Assembly: GCF_000247695.1 (NCBI RefSeq)
Contig: NW_004624734.1
Coordinates: forward strand, 15,741,894 to 15,805,893
Length of the DNA stretch: 64,000 bases
Direction: 5' to 3'
Source: Heterocephalus glaber
Taxonomy: Eukaryota > Chordata > Mammalia > Rodentia > Bathyergidae
The stretch's first letter is position 1. Every line of letters begins with the position of its first letter. Made by a program: the position numbers and the translations under genes. Of the stretch, positions 10,396-23,099 are shown one piece after another. Under the pieces are notes generated by a model. It had not been told where the DNA came from. It searched no databases and saw only the letters and a list, made by a program, of their open reading frames with translations.

Positions 10396-12464
10396 AATAT
10401 ATTTAAGATGTAGAATTTTATCTTTTGAATGATGAATTATGAATAACCTATCTTTCTTCATAATTCTTTACTGTAGTCTAAGAACATATTAGCGTATTTA
10501 AAGAATTTGTTGATCTTGTATACTATCTTAAACTGGAAATTGAACACAGTTTTTTCTCTTTGATTTATGTTGTTTTGATTCTTAGTTTCCTAACTTGTTG
10601 TCAGAAGAATTGTCTGTAGTACATATTTAATTGTTAAATTCCTCCTTTTCATTTTCCTACATGGTTTTTAATAGTGCATTATAGATGATACCAACACATA
10701 TAATAAATTATGTATTTTCTTTAAAAACTAAAAATTCATATGAGGATGCCCTAGAAATTTAAACACAGTGTACTAAATGATGTCAGTGTAGTTTTGTACA
10801 AAATTGTACTAGATTTGTTGAAAAACTATGGCATGTAAAAGATGGAAGATATCCTTTATCTATTCACTCACCCAATCCAAGGAGACCTTCTATAATACCC
10901 TTGCCAGGTAGGTGGAGTAAATAATTTCAGAGGTTCCACTGTGATAGAATGTGACATACCTTATTTTTTGAAAGTTCTAAAAATATAAAGCTTATCCTCA
11001 TGTCACTAAAACATCACCAAGACTATTCATCCCCTATGAGATAAACTTTTTGTTTAATTAAAAAAAAAAGTTTCAGGCACTTTCTCCCCTAGTGCCTAAC
11101 ATTGCATCTTAAATTTCAGAGACTCAACATGAAACCTAGCCTTGTTCTCCCTCATTCCTGCTTTTTCTCCCTTCTCTGGAAGCTTCTTTATGCCCTCTTA
11201 TTTTCTTAAGTCCGATCATTGCTTCCCTTCCCTCAGTTTCACACCCGGGTGGCCACAGCTTCTCTCCCTAATAGCTCACAGTACACTCACACAAGACTCA
11301 TCACACACCTCATTTGGAGACAATGTTGAGATAATAGAGGGCACTCACATTCCCAGAAAGAGCAGGAAACAATTTAAAATTGAAGATTAGTCTACTTCTG
11401 CCTTAAAATTCTCTGGTTACCCTGCTGTGAAGCATTGGTCTTCATCAGTTTTTTGTTCTAAACTCATAAACAAATCTTTCTGTGGGAACCATTCTCACCT
11501 ACCATGTGCCCCAAACTTTTCACAATTTCTCTTTTTCCTCCAGGTCAATACACCTCCCAAAATTCTTTTCCATGATCTTCTAACAGAAGACAACATGGTA
11601 AAGATGTCTTTTATAATCTTCTTAGCAGACAGACTGTTTCCTCAAATACCAGCTGCATCCATAAGCAGGAATGTCTAGATTCCATTGTAGATGCTGATTC
11701 TAACACTTCTTTTCTTTGAAATATAATGTGTTACTTGGTAATTGTTCTATGATTCAAGCTGCACATTCTGGAATAACAAGGGATCATATTTGACACTTCT
11801 ATTTAAGGCTGCTTTGGTTATTGTATTAAACTCTCCTTATCATTAGCTCTTAATTTTTTTCTCCAAACTAAATATTCTCTGAATGCTAAAGAAACTTACA
11901 TTTTTTATTTCATCCAGCCCTTTCATATTTTATTGAATGCTCCATAGTTAAAGCTTGATTAAAACACAGTAAATAGAAATAAAAGCAATAGTCAGATAAA
12001 CCTTTGCTAGTATGGATAATAGTGGAACATGTCTGTAGTTAAGGGATGTTTAACATTTAATTCAAATGAAGCCAGAGTAAATGACAGCTCTCTGATACAA
12101 TTTTATGAGGATAATGAGTAGAGCTGTCAGATTAAACAAGTTGGAATAGAGGACATCCAAGTAAATTTGAATTTCACATAAACAATGAATGAATAGCTCT
12201 TTTCAGTGTGTCTCACGTCTGTGTTTTATGTGGCAATCTAACATGTGACACAACTGCAGTCTTTTCATGAAGTAAATAGATAAATGCATGTGAGCACTGC
12301 AGGTAGAGAATATTATGGGTTTATTTGGTGAGAGAAAAAATTTAACCAGCCATTCTTCACAACAGAGAAACCAAAGTGTCAAGGGATGTTAAATTTTTAA
12401 AAAAATGTAATTAATTTTTGCCCTTCTATTTGGTTTGAAAATAAAGCCAAGATGTAGATCTTTC
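10396..12464. other. Unassigned interval
   Basis: No gene recognised. The part at 11050-11700 is pyrimidine-rich and has two short open frames (11142-11390, 11427-11678) without domains. Its composition recalls decayed L2, but I cannot assign it. Confidence 0.5.
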
Positions 12465-12718
12465 TCAAAGGGGATGGAGCCCAAGAGATAGCGGGAGGAA
12501 AGAAAGGGGGTAAGAAAGGAAATTAAGATGTGTTATGTACATGTACCAGTTGTCCAAAGGAATGCAAACATTTGAAAAAGTGAATCAAGAGATGCATGGA
12601 GTGGGGAAGGAAGGGGGATAAAAAAAAGTAGATGTATTATGTACATGTATCAATTCTCCATAAGGCATGTAAACATGTACTACAAACATGTACTAATAAA
12701 AATAATTTGTAAATATAA
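12465..12718 (+). mobile_element. L1 3'UTR with repeated 3'-end module
   Basis: A purine-rich block (GATAGCGGGAGGAAAGAAAG) leads into TTATGTACATGTACCAGTTG. After about 100 bp the module recurs as TTATGTACATGTATCAATTC, then ACATGTACTAATAAAAATAA as the 3' end. The last part matches the antisense copy at 48.5 kb closely, so both belong to one L1 subfamily. Confidence 0.75.
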
Positions 12719-14914
12719 AGCAAATTGAGGTTAAATTTAAGAGCTTAGAAAATGTAGTTTATATTATTGCCCAAATGGAACTTATTTCTTAGGTAAAATT
12801 TGCTGGGCTTTCAAAGTAGAGATTGATTAGTCTAGCATTTTCTACTTGTTACAAACCAAACCAAGCCAAAATAACAAAAATCCTGAATGCAAATCAATTT
12901 GGTTGAAATAAAATAAGAAGGAATTAAAAATCATAAAGATAAGTTTTACTGATGGTGAGATACTATACTTCTCTTTTTGTATTATCTTGATCAGTTTTCT
13001 TTTTCTTTTTCAAATTTCATATATAAATTTAATATATAAAAGCAATTTATTTGCCTTTTTTGCAAGTAATAGAAAACTAGTATAAACTTAATGCTTATAT
13101 TTTATTCTTTCAGAAAATTCAGTAGCAGAAGTTTCTTCTTTTCCAGTAAAATTGCCGTATTTGATCTTAGGGAAATAGCAAGAGTCCATTACTTGCTCAC
13201 ACCTAAACTCTTTGCTTTGGGGTGAAATAAGCTAACTGGCTCAGTTTAGCCATGAAAAAAATTTTTAGATGGCTACAACCGAGTTCACAGACAGCTGAAG
13301 CAGGCATAGTCTCCAAAGGAGAATCAGGGGAGAGACCACAAATTGATTTTGTGGAGACAAAAACAATAGACATTCACTATTAGAACCAAAATTAACCTCA
13401 CCGCCATGGTGATATTAGGGTGAGCAGAACTGAGGAAATTTTCCCTACTGCCTTGCATTGCATATTAGACAGTGTAAAGCACCCAAAATCCGATCTTCAT
13501 TTCCATTGACCACAAGTAAGAAAACATTTTAATTTCAATGATGATTGGAACCTTTGAAATATTTATCATAGAAATTTAAAGAAAGAATGAACAAAAGCTC
13601 TAAATAACCCATTACAAAAATCTAATGAGGCAGTATCCTTGCTGGGAGAAAGATCTAGCTTTGGTTTGGGTTGGGGGCTCCTCATGTTCACTGACTAAGA
13701 GTGTGAAAGAGATTCAGTCAAAGTTGAACACATGTTAGTATTGCTTCCTTCAGCTCTATTTTAGCCTAAGTAGATGAAGAGAGAAATTAGGCTCTAAATT
13801 CATGACTGAGCAACAGACTTATCAATCCTCAGAGAAGGCCTTGGGGACAAGAATGTCCAAGGGCTACTATGAGAAGAATGGAGTTACATCTGGCTTGTCT
13901 AAGAGGTTAAATGGAGCCAGAAGCAGCTTAAATGTGAAGCACAGGGAGGGATCAAGTGACAGAGACCACAGGCATGAAGCGATTTGTTTTATATTAAAAA
14001 CCAGATGTTTAATTACTTGACATTTCCAGTCATTTACTTAATTTGAGTCTCTCCTAAGTCTCTTTAAATAAATGATGGGGGCTAAAAGTCCATCCCATTA
14101 AAACAAATGAGCAAAATCCTCACACAGTGCTAGAATTCAGATCAGAGTTAGCCATAGGGTAGATTTACCGCTTTATAAATATTAGTGAATTATGGAGTTT
14201 TGGAAAACATTGCCAAGGGACAAATTGCAGTCACGGTACATACTGAAAGGCATTCATAGCCCTCCCAACAGTGCATCATCTATCGTCACCTTAAAGTTTA
14301 GTTGATTAAAAAGGTTAATAGAATGTTTATTGTTTTATTAAAATATTATCAATATTCTTTGGATTTTAATCTATCTTGTTCCAAAATAATGAATGTATAA
14401 GAATTGCCATAAAAATGGAACAAAGAAAAGCACAGCAAGTTTCTACTAAAACTAGTGATAGACTGGAGAAGGCTACTGTATGGTTTATGTGTATATTAAA
14501 AAAAAAAAATACCATGATACCCAGTATCACCATTTCTACCCATAATCCTATGCAGCTTACTATTTATTTTTATGTCTGTTTCTCTAATTTGAGGACAGTA
14601 ATCACATTATTTTTATGAGGATGTAGGCAATGTAAGGAAATCAAATTATGAGGTGTAATAAACTGATAATTTTTAAAATCAGAAGAATTTCACACTATTT
14701 GTATATAAAATTTCAACTTATTTACTCCATTATAAGAATTGATATAAGCCATTTTAAAGCAGAGAGACACTTCTTTTTTTTTCCATTTTGAATAGATGAC
14801 AAATTCTTTCAGAGATGAATGTTATTTCATCAGGTTATGAAGGCTGAGCATTCTCTAAATTCAAGGGTGAGATGCAACAGTTCTGTTGCTAAATCTGTGG
14901 TCCTGTTTTATTGG
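12719..14914. other. Unassigned interval
   Basis: AT-rich sequence without a recognised gene or repeat family. Open frames at 13802-14020 and 14376-14618 show no domain. A more complex stretch at 13230-13540 is listed separately. Confidence 0.5.
13230..13540. other. Possible conserved noncoding block
   Basis: This is balanced-complexity sequence with retained CpGs (ACCGAGTTCAC near 13278, CACCGCCATGG near 13400) and no repeat match I recognise. It lacks any long open frame, so if functional it is more likely regulatory than coding. Confidence 0.2.
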
Positions 14915-15035
14915 AGAATTTATTTATTTATTTATTTACTTCTTTATTAATTTATTTTGTTTTACTGGAAGTGAACCCAGGATCTTGTAAACTGAACTCT
15001 CTCCAACTGAACGACATCCCCAACTCTTTAACAGG
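14915..15035 (-). mobile_element. Old ID/dID-like SINE, antisense
   Basis: A (TTTA)n run (the A-rich tail on the other strand) precedes GAAGTGAACCCAGGATCTTG and a degenerate CTGAACGACATCCCCAACTC. These are the B-box and A-box sides of an ID-like element read backwards. It is much more diverged than the TSD-bounded ID copies in this window. Confidence 0.55.
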
Positions 15036-15089
15036 AAATGTAAATGTTTCTTGTTCAAGAAAAATGGGGCACTTCCAATTAAGAGAAGG

Positions 15090-15440
15090 CAAGTCTTGGG
15101 CTTTTGCTTTGGACGCATGTCAAGATGTGCGCATTAAGCCAAAGAAACTTGGAAGGGTCAGGGAACTAGAGTGTGGTGGGAAGCTTTGGGCAGGAAACTG
15201 TGTGGAGATGAAGACAGATGTCCAGATGGTGCCATGAAAATCTAGCCAAGAGAAAGTCTACCGCAAGTGACTCAATTCCCCAAAGCCCATTGCCTTGGAG
15301 CCTTCCGTAGGCAACTATGGTGTTGTGCGTAAATGAAAAATTAATAGCAACTGAACTGATTGCCTGAGCCTGTCGACCATCCAGGCTTTAGCTGGGATTT
15401 TACATTGCTTGCACCAAGTTTCCTTGCTCTTCAGTTTCTA
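15090..15440. other. Possible conserved noncoding block
   Basis: Relatively GC-balanced with retained CpGs (GGACGCATGTC, GTGCGCATT, CTTCCGTAGG, GTTGTGCGTAAATG, CTGTCGACCATCC). No repeat family recognised. The open frame over its left part begins inside the neighbouring SINE and is probably incidental. Confidence 0.22.
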
Positions 15441-17376
15441 CCTAGGAAGTAGGTGGTGCAAGACACAACTTACTGAATTTTGACAATTTCCAGCAAACCC
15501 AAGAAGATAGCTCCTTACAAATCATCACACCCTTTGCCATGAACATAAGCTTATAGTAAAAATAATTATCATTAGTTACTAAAGATGAGGTGAGATATTT
15601 TAACAGAAAGCCTCAGCTAAAGCTGCTAACTGTAGGTGAAACTGAAATGTAGCAGTGAATAATCTACCAGGCAAGAGGGAAATGGTCCTATGGATTCTCT
15701 TTGTATAGCAACAACCATATAAGGAAAGACATTTTCCCTAGTGCTGCAGTTGTACAGATCTGCATGAGAGATGAATTAAAAGACATAATGAAACATTCTG
15801 GAGGAGTCGTTTTACAGAAGATCCAGAATAGTTTTTATGTGACAAGTTTTAAAATCTCCATTCTTGATGATAAGCTAAGAGCATAATAAGAAAAGTGTAG
15901 GTTTAGGAAACTATTTCTAAAAGGAACTGAAAAAATATTGAGATATTCAAATACCTGACTTTTTGGAAAACATTTTTTGAATGCCAAGATCTTTATTTTC
16001 TTGGGTATATAATATCTAAATCACCATATACCTATATGAACAGATACATATAGAGGATATGGCATAAAAGAAAACCCTTTCTGTTATCTTTTAGTTATTT
16101 GGTATAGAACTTACCAATGATCCAGATGTCATTTTAGCCCAAAATATATTGAATTCCAACAAAAATGAAAATGCCATGTCATAGCTGAGACTTTAAGCAA
16201 GAACACACAGTTATAGGTTCTTTGGGGACTTTCAAAGGCAGATTTGTTCTATACGAAGCACTGGATATAGCCATTTGAAATAAAGTCTCATTTCTTCAGG
16301 TTTGTGTGTCAAATAAATGTGCTTTGAGTCGAATCTGGGTTCCCATACCTTTCATCACATGCATATAGTAGAGAACCTGAAGCTACATCAAATTCACTTA
16401 AAGAAAAAGAAACCAGACAAGCAGGGAATACTCTTATACATAAGAGAAGTTTCATTTTCTCTCCTCTCCTCTCCATGACATAGCTGGGTTCCAGCTGCTA
16501 TTACAGATAGAAAAACACTGCTCATGGAAAGAGAATAAGAAATGGGAGGCCAAACACCTTGAGTGCCCAGTCCTTCTACACTTACAGGAAATTGATCATG
16601 ATTACATGCATGTGATCTTAATGGATAGTCCCTATTCTGAGCCCTGGGGAAAACAGCCAAAAGACAAGCAAAAATGTGACTCAAGATCTCTGCCAAAATG
16701 CCAGAATGCCCTGAGGAAGAAATTGTTTCCTTGAGTTAAATCTGCAGATGATTTTATCCTTGTGTTTATGTGCAAAAAATAAGTCAATAGTGTTAATATA
16801 CTCATATAATTCCATTTTGGCCTCCAGAAAGTGCTGGTGTCCTAACTAAAGCAGGTTCCCAAGATTGTATATCCTTAGAAAGTTACCACTCTTTCACAAA
16901 CCATTTGAATGATTGTAACAAGGAACAAATAACAGTCTGTTGAATACCTCATAATAAAAGGCATAGAACACATAAAAGTATTATTATGAATTCCACTTAC
17001 ATATACTCAATAGCTAATCGTAAGAAACATTGAACACCTTGAAAAAATCTTTTTTTTTTTAAAGTCAAGTTTGTATTTAACAAATTAAGGGATTGCCACT
17101 CTCCAAAATGAGAGGGATGCTTCAGGCATAAGGAGAACCTTTATTTTAATTTTTTTCCTTATGTATTAGAATGAATTTGTTGATTTTTTTTGTAACTGTT
17201 TTTTTGCTTCTTTTGCTTCTGGTTTTCATGTTGGTTACCTGGTCATAGTGGGCTGTACCAACCATGTTACATATCACTTCAGTGTCCCCCACTATTTAAG
17301 GCTGAGTAGTGAAACTTACATGATATTTACAACAGGGTTACAATCTGGGCTTTGTTGCCTGGGAACACTACACAGA

Positions 17377-17402
17377 TAAAACAAAACAAAACAAAACAAA
17401 AC
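17377..17402. repeat. (AAAAC)n microsatellite
   Basis: Five uninterrupted AAAAC-type units. A second run of the same unit forms the tail of the L1 insertion that ends near 17814. Confidence 0.9.
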
Positions 17403-17632
17403 AGTATCCTTTTAAGAAAGAGAATTCCTCATTTCCTAAATAAAATAATTAAAACTAATGGTGGTAAAGGAAATATATCTTCTTATAATATTGATGAAAA
17501 GATTGAAGAGTTTTCTATTCATTATTTGTTGGTTCCATACATATTACAATAATAGGAATGTAGACTTCCTGCATTTTTCTCAGAGAAGTGTGCTGAGATC
17601 TGACAGAGAAAATGAATCAAAACACTGTGTAA

Positions 17633-17814
17633 AAATGTCTTTGTAAATAGAAAAGAGTGGAGGGGGTGAAGGGAGGGCTAGGAATGGGGAAAAAATAAGA
17701 ACCAAGATGCATCATGTAAAGGTACAAGTTCCCAATGAGAAATGTAAATGTGTTGTATACCTAAAATGTACCAATAAAAGAATTTAGGTAAACAAAACAA
17801 AACAAAACAAAACA
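17633..17814 (+). mobile_element. Short 5'-truncated L1 insertion with (AAAAC)n tail and TSD
   Basis: The insertion consists only of the L1 3'UTR end: TTTGTAAATAG, a purine block, AATAAGAACCAAGATGCATC, TGTTGTATACCTAAAATG and ACCAATAAAAGAATTTAGG, then an AAAAC-repeat tail. It is flanked by AAAACACTGTGTAA at 17619-17632 and AAAATGCTGTGTAA at 17815-17828, a 14-bp TSD with two mismatches. Confidence 0.82.
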
Positions 17815-20405
17815 AAAATGCTGTGTAATGAGAAGGACTGTTCTGGTGCCCCCTGGAGTCAGGGAAGCACATGACCCTGAAACATTTCCTGTGTTCCAAA
17901 ATGAATGTTTTCTAAGAGCAATAATATTTGCTATTTATCCTTAAAATGTATGCTGTTTGTGCTCTATCTCTCATCATCCAAAATGTTTCCTAAACTTTTA
18001 CTTTAAATTATTGACTGCATTCCTAGAGATTTTGCAGAATAAGGGAAGGAGTTGAGAAGTTTTTAGCTTTGGATGTGACTGTCAGAAAACTTTGGGATGG
18101 CTAAGAAGGAATAAGGTAGCTATTATTATTACAGATACACATGGAGTTTGTTTGATGTGTATATATTGTACATTGGTCTTAAAGTGGAGACAGAACAAAA
18201 TCACAGCATTTAAGGTCAGATTAGAGGTTAAATGGGCAGGAACCATTCTAGAAAAATAATTCCCAGGTTGAAACTCTCCTCTACATCACCAAAGGCCATT
18301 CAGACGATATTCACTGAAAAAAAAAATCTGTCTTGTTTTCATATTTCTTTCTTAAACTTAATACATACATCATAGTATTTCTCAAATCAATGGTTCAGAT
18401 TTAGGCAAGGCTACAAAAAGTACGGTTTGAGAGTGATCTTATTTTCTGATTGTGTTTTCGATAAAGAATATGCATCTTTCATCACCAATTCTTCATATAA
18501 CTCTTTTCCTTGAGAAGTATTTCATTTTAGGAACACACAATAGATTCAGAAACTATAGAATTTTTTACGACAGAAGACAGTCCCACCTGGAGGAATTAAG
18601 ATCATTATAGGAGAAGATTATATTTACAGTTATATATTTATATAGATAAATAGATTAATTTTATACATTTAGCCCTTCACTAGTATTCACTTTAGAAGCT
18701 TTCTTGCCTATTTTGTTTCCATATAATTAATTGATAACATTAACAAAAATATGCAGATATTGCATCAATATCCACAATTTTTCAGCAGGCTAGTACATAT
18801 GCCACTAAGATTTAGGAAAGATATAGAAGATAAGCTGATGGATTTACTTTTAATACTTCAAATAGAACACTGTAATTCAAATAGAACACTAGAATATATG
18901 GGGAAAAACACAATATGATATGATACTTCATATAGTAATTCTTTGAATTCTGTATTTTGAAATAAATAAGGTCTAATATTAAGAGTTACCAGTGTTAGAT
19001 TATATTTATGTAGATTTATTCCATCTGTCAATTCCATACATTCCTAAAAGTATGTTGCTTCACTGATAGATATTTATTTAGAAGCTGTATATTTAAGTTT
19101 TAAAATCTTGATATATTTTCTTGTAAAATTTATCATTTATATTTGCAATAGTACTTTTATTGATAGTTATTGAGGTCACATTACATCTGTTAATAGTCCC
19201 AACAACCAAAGACAGTGATTTCTGAAAGTCTTGTTTATGAGTTGATTTAAATCCTTTCAGCAAAAATTACAGACTCCTGCTTTTGCTTCATCTACTTTGA
19301 GTTTGCTTATGCTGAGCAGCTTAACTGTCAATGTGTTGGAAATCATGTATAGCAACCCAATGTCTAAGACTTACTGAAGCATAAGGCATGTTAGTTTAAG
19401 AAAGCAGACATTCAGCATAGGGGGGAAACACTTTACCAAGAAACAAGTCATGAAAAGAAGACAGGGAGTGAAGTTGAGTGGAATTCATGAGACCATTTTT
19501 GTATTCAGGTGAATGGAGTGTTAAAATAACACATCTCTCTCAGAATTCATCACAAAGACACAATTCAGCTTGGGTCTACGGTAGACATGTGGATATGAAC
19601 TGAAGCAGGTCAAAGGGAAAATGGAGGTATGGAGCACTTTGTTTCCTCTGTTGAAGAGCCTGGGGGATCCTAGCCGCATACAGGAATATCCTTTTATCCA
19701 AATATTTGTAAGATCTCTCTGGTTATTCAGGGGGTTCTAAATCTGAAATCACAACAAAATCTATATTTAAAGGAAATTAACACCTTTCAGTCCTAGAGTT
19801 TTCTTTCCTGTCTCTAGGATTTCTGCATATATTGTTGCTTCCTGAAAATAACTTATTCCCCACTATTTCAACTCTTTATCTGGCTGTATCTACTTATTGA
19901 TAAGCATGGAATAGGCCCACCATAAACTAATACACAAAGGAATCAATGAAGGGCTTCAATGCAGACACAAATCACTAATTGTCTGTAGCCTATTCTTTCA
20001 CAGTGGCTTCTAGCCTAGGGAACTAGCCTAATATATCAAAATATCAGCCTAATTTTCTTATTTTCCTACTACAATACATAAAACAATACTTTCAAAATTT
20101 TACATTAAAATAAACAATTTGGTAAATGGGTTATTGTTATTGTTTATCTAATGCTATGTAGAGCTGGTAATTATCTAAGTTTGTATGTGTGTATATGTGT
20201 TTGGGTTATAATACTCAGGTACTTTAACACAAAATAAAACTACTACACTTTATAATGGCTCAACCTTATTCTCTCAACTCTCACTTTTAAAAATAAATGT
20301 CTAAGAAAATAAATTCCCAGTCTCTCCTTATCCCCCATGCAAGTGAAATCTCTCCACAAATAGAGAAATGATTAGACGTATCTTTTACTTATTATTGATT
20401 TGTGG

Positions 20406-20434
20406 CGTGTGTGTGTGTGTGTGTGTGTGTGTGT
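20406..20434. repeat. (GT)n microsatellite
   Basis: Uninterrupted GT run of about 14 units. Confidence 0.95.
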
Positions 20435-21868
20435 CACATGCTATTTCCAAAAATAAGGATTATCCCTGTTTATATAATTTAGATCCCACATGAGATGATA
20501 TAGCGGTTGGGAATAAGACGGGAATAAACTGGGAATATAGCTAGCAATAAGAATAGTGGTTAGGGAAAAGAGTGTCATATTAATGTTTAGCTTTATATTT
20601 AACAAATATATATTTACATAACAATATATTTACATGACAATATATTTATATATAAATCATTATTGAAAAATCATCTGATTTAAGACCAAGAAATATGTGA
20701 CTATACCCTATTTCATCTGCTGCATTTTGTAATCAATTTTAAAATGTCTTTGTGTGCAGTTATTAAGCCTTTACCTTCTTAGTTGTTGGGCGTAATCCTC
20801 TGTATCAACAATATCGATTTTTCCATGAACAGCCTGAAGCACTTTGGAGTAAGTTTAGATCCTGCTTTGTGGTTTAAGCCTTCTCCACTTCTTAATTACT
20901 ACAACAAGATGACAATAACAATAACCACAACATACCGGTGTATTTCTTTAGGTAAGTGAAACTGATGAAAAATATAATTCTGTAAGTCATACATTTTCTG
21001 TGAAAAATGTTTTACAGCCATTATGAAGTATTTACCACACAAACTTATGATGATTTTTTTTAAAAGACAAACAAAACCAAAAGAAAAAAAAGCAGTGCAT
21101 ACAAATAATTCTGTTTTTAAAGTCCATGGTTTTGCTGTTTGCTAAGGGAAGTTTTATAGTTTCTCAACACTCAGGAATATGCTTCATGAGCTCTAATTTT
21201 TAAACTCTAAGAGGCAATTATATTGAACTACAGTGAATAGTACACTTCATTGAACACAATTTGAAATAAATATCAATGATATTTCTCCATAGAAGTTACA
21301 TCTGTTCCCTTTGAACCAATTGTTAGAAGGGACCAGTTATTATTCATATTATATCACAAAATAAATTTACTCTATTGATAAAAAGGAAAGTTAGCAATAT
21401 AAGCTTTTAGGTTTCTTCTCTGAGATGTTTTAACCGAAAGTAATAGTATCTCCAACTCCCTAGTGTTTTATCAGTATTAAACAATTAAAGTAATATTAAT
21501 ATATAATGTTAAATGCAAATTCAAAAAAATCTTACTGCATGATAAACGACCAATTAATATTTGCGAAAAACAATTTAAAAGTATACTTTTTTTAAGTGCT
21601 TTGGCAAGAAGTTGACACGTGCAATTCTCTTCCCAAGTTCAAAATCATTTATAATTTCAGTGTTTGTTCAAATCCAATATTCAATGCCTTGAACATAGTT
21701 TTATTTAGCAAATTAAATTTACTAAATATCTTAGGTTTTTTTGGTTGACAAATGCCATTTCCTTTCTTTCTTATTGTAAAACAAAACCAAACCAAACTGT
21801 AGAGAGGTTAAAAGAATGTAGTTATGAATGCTGGCTGCTAATCAAGTCTGTACTAGCTCCTGATTTCA

Positions 21869-21894
21869 ACTACAGTTCCCATAATCCTTTGCAG
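21869..21894 (+). promoter_or_regulatory. ZNF143/THAP11-like motif (weak call)
   Basis: The text ACTACAGTTCCCATAATCCT followed by TTGCAG closely follows the known extended ZNF143/THAP11 site (ACTACAATTCCCAGAATGC type). There is no CpG island or transcript start visible nearby, so it could be a chance match or one carried by an old transposon. Confidence 0.3.
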
Positions 21895-22986
21895 TAGGCT
21901 CTGGTTGGGCCCCTGAGCTTAGGCAATAAAATATTAGCATCTAGCTCATCTACTTCTAGGACTCCTCATTACAATTTCCTACACACTGCTTCACTAACTT
22001 ACTTTCTTAGAAACTATGTGAATGACATAAAACCAAAGATGAGTATCTGGTCTTGGAATCACTATAAAGAGTGGCGTTCATCCACTAATACCTATATTTT
22101 AAATTTCGTTTGGTTAAGGTGAGAAATGAACATATTGTGTTAAGCCTCTAAGATTTAGGGTTTTATCTGCTAGAGCAGTTAGCAATTCCCTAACCAAGTG
22201 GGCTTTTTTTTTTTTTAATCTAACAGTAAGTTAGTGAAAATCCAAGATAATGCTCTAGGATTTCTTGAACATTTTGTTTTTCTTTGTCTCATTCAAATTA
22301 AGTTCAAGTTAAGCTTATAAATCTCTACGAAGTTTTGGAAAGATATTGGCTGAGATGAAATGGAATGGGAAACATGTTCTCTCTGTTTATGATAGCATGG
22401 GTGTCACTGTGGCTTTTGAAAGATGATAAAAGCCATTTATGTTTACAATATTCTCTCTTTATCTGAAATCAAAAATAAAATCATAGTAGGAGACTCACTA
22501 CCACTTTAGAATCCTCAGAACAACATATACCCTTTAATTGTGTATATTTTTGTAATGTACGCTAAGAGGCTTAAATATTTCAATGGAAGAATGATTAAGA
22601 TATGTGACTCTCCATACAATGTATATTTGCTGCCAGACAATTAGAGATAGGAAGGTAAATAACTTTAAAAACTAAAAGACAGAGGATAAGTTCTTCTTTT
22701 AAGAACATTTTTAATAATTACACATAGCATATTGGAACAGACTCAAACCTATGTTCATCGTATATAAATAGTTCAAGAAATAGGATTTTGAAACCTGAAA
22801 CACCTTCAGGTTAATTTTTGGTTACATTTTATTGTGGAGAAGCATGTTGTTTCCAAAGTCTTCTATATTCCTCATGTCTTATTTCCTAAATTGTTGTGTT
22901 TAAATCTTAGGTTAGGAGTTCTCGATCTGATAGAGAATAGGCCCATCCTATTTTCTATTAGAATGAAAATTTTAAAAAGTCAGCTG

Positions 22987-23079
22987 GTGCCCAATGATGA
23001 ATGTAAACGTATTGTATACCTAAAACGTACCAATAAAAGAATTTAAGCGAAAAAAAGAGAGATTAAATAAAAAGAGAGT
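22987..23079 (+). mobile_element. 93-bp L1 3'-end insertion with perfect 20-bp TSD
   Basis: Only the last part of the L1 3'UTR is present (CCCAATGATGAATGTAAACG, TTGTATACCTAAAACG, ACCAATAAAAGAATTTAAG), followed by an A-rich, G-interrupted tail. The flanks carry the identical 20-bp target AAATTTTAAAAAGTCAGCTG at 22967-22986 and 23080-23099. The perfect duplication marks it as one of the youngest L1 events here. Confidence 0.9.
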
Positions 23080-23099
23080 AAATTTTAAAAAGTCAGCTG

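Larger units (their letters stand above)
15036..17618. other. Unassigned interval
   Basis: No gene found. The first part (about 15040-15440) is of higher complexity with several CpGs and could be conserved noncoding sequence. An (AAAAC)n run at 17377-17402 is the only clear simple repeat. Open frames here, such as 16394-16696 on the minus strand, have no domain. Confidence 0.5.
17829..22966. other. Long unassigned AT-rich interval
   Basis: Over 5 kb with no gene, no RNA gene and no repeat I can name beyond the (GT)n run at 20406-20434 and small AT-rich direct repeats (18857-18891, 20600-20650). Unusually repeat-poor compared with 44-54 kb. Confidence 0.5.

Noticed and set aside
14911..15237. 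108-codon open frame
   Set aside because: Begins in the tail of an antisense SINE and reads through its complement.
16394..16696. 100-codon minus-strand open frame
   Set aside because: No domain, no supporting splice or promoter signal.
17377..17816. Two (AAAAC)n runs about 400 bp apart as a possible paired structure
   Set aside because: The second is the tail of an L1 insertion with its own TSD; the first is an independent simple repeat.
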